This document shows positions 6,129 through 6,250 of a stretch of DNA of 6,250 bases, piece by piece (position 1 is the stretch's first letter; the number at the start of each line of letters is the position of its first letter). Under the pieces are notes generated by a model. The model was given only the letters and a program-made list of their open reading frames with translations, had not been told where the DNA came from and made no database searches. Origin of the DNA: an uncultured Dysgonomonas sp. (GTDB lineage: Bacteria; Bacteroidota; Bacteroidia; Bacteroidales; Dysgonomonadaceae); the NCBI GenBank assembly GCA_945292135.1, contig CALYRA010000087.1, positions 1 to 6,250 of the forward strand. Reading direction: 5' to 3'. The position numbers and the translations under genes were made by a program.

Positions 6129-6250
6129 TACGTACCGATACTTTTATTAAAAAATATTTTAGATTCTTCTATTCATATCTAATATGATGGAAGATTTTAC
6201 TTTGCATATTATTTTTAGTTATATTTCCGTTTGCGTTCATTCCTTTTCCA
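6129..6250 (+). other. Non-coding or undetermined 3' edge
   Basis: This is 122 AT-rich bases after the last recognised gene. It contains an A4TA-T4 type palindrome at 6151-6160 but no GC-rich stem, so no terminator is called. A plus-strand frame opens with two ATGs at 6184 and 6187 and stays open for 22 codons to the window edge. Its translation is not recognised and may be chance. The next gene of the cluster may begin here or further right. Confidence 0.5.

Noticed and set aside
6141..6170. Rho-independent terminator after the last gene
   Set aside because: The palindrome AAAATATTTT (6151-6160) is purely A/T, has no loop or GC-rich stem, and is expected by chance in such AT-rich sequence.
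6198..6204. Bacteroidota-type promoter -7 box (TAnnTTTG)
   Set aside because: TACTTTG has one base too few between TA and TTTG, and no convincing -33 box was seen at the expected distance.
1..6250. Mobile elements, CRISPR repeats, tRNA or rRNA genes, riboswitches
   Set aside because: Almost all bases lie in recognised coding genes with tiny gaps, and I saw no repeated arrays, inverted-repeat ends, transposase motifs or structured RNA-like stretches.

Overview
The window reads as one tightly packed, plus-strand gene run from an AT-rich bacterium (below about 40% G+C by eye, not computed). Five complete genes follow one gene cut by the left edge. Gene gaps are 2, 16, 20, -1 and 3 bases, with no room for internal promoters or terminators, so a single operon is the simplest reading. 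Most gene leaders are A/T-rich and lack a clear Shine-Dalgarno box. That, the AT-rich composition and the Bacteroidota-like look of the proteins suggest a member of the Bacteroidota, perhaps Bacteroidales. The genus cannot be named from this sequence alone.

Layout. (1) Positions 1-1717: the 3' part of a fusion gene with three parts in order: a hydroxymethylbilane synthase (HemC)-like region, uroporphyrinogen-III C-methyltransferase (SUMT, CobA/CysG-A type) and uroporphyrinogen-III synthase (HemD). (2) 1720-2688: porphobilinogen synthase, hemB. (3) 2705-3610: sulfate adenylyltransferase small subunit, cysD. (4) 3631-4920: its GTPase subunit, cysN. (5) 4920-5621: an iron-sulfur type phosphoadenylyl/adenylyl-sulfate reductase, cysH, most likely APS-reducing. 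(6) 5625-6128: a short precorrin-2 dehydrogenase of the CysG N-terminal/Met8/SirC family. The last 122 bases hold no gene I can support.

How the genes fit together. CysDN activates sulfate to APS and CysH reduces APS to sulfite. The next enzyme, sulfite reductase, usually needs siroheme. The other genes cover much of the siroheme branch: HemB makes porphobilinogen, the fusion protein covers HMB to uroporphyrinogen III to precorrin-2, and the last gene oxidises precorrin-2 to sirohydrochlorin (and may insert iron). The locus is therefore an assimilatory sulfate reduction operon that carries its own cofactor supply. Sulfite reductase and the enzymes making 5-aminolevulinate are not in the window.

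The most unusual point is the fusion protein. Its HemC part stops after domain 2 and runs straight into SUMT. The HemC domain 3, which carries the cysteine that holds the dipyrromethane cofactor, is absent, and one of the paired substrate-binding arginines is replaced by asparagine. Either this HemC part is not a normal deaminase or it works in an undescribed way. The HemD part and the precorrin-2 dehydrogenase are also shorter than usual at their C termini. No mobile element, CRISPR array, tRNA or rRNA was seen.
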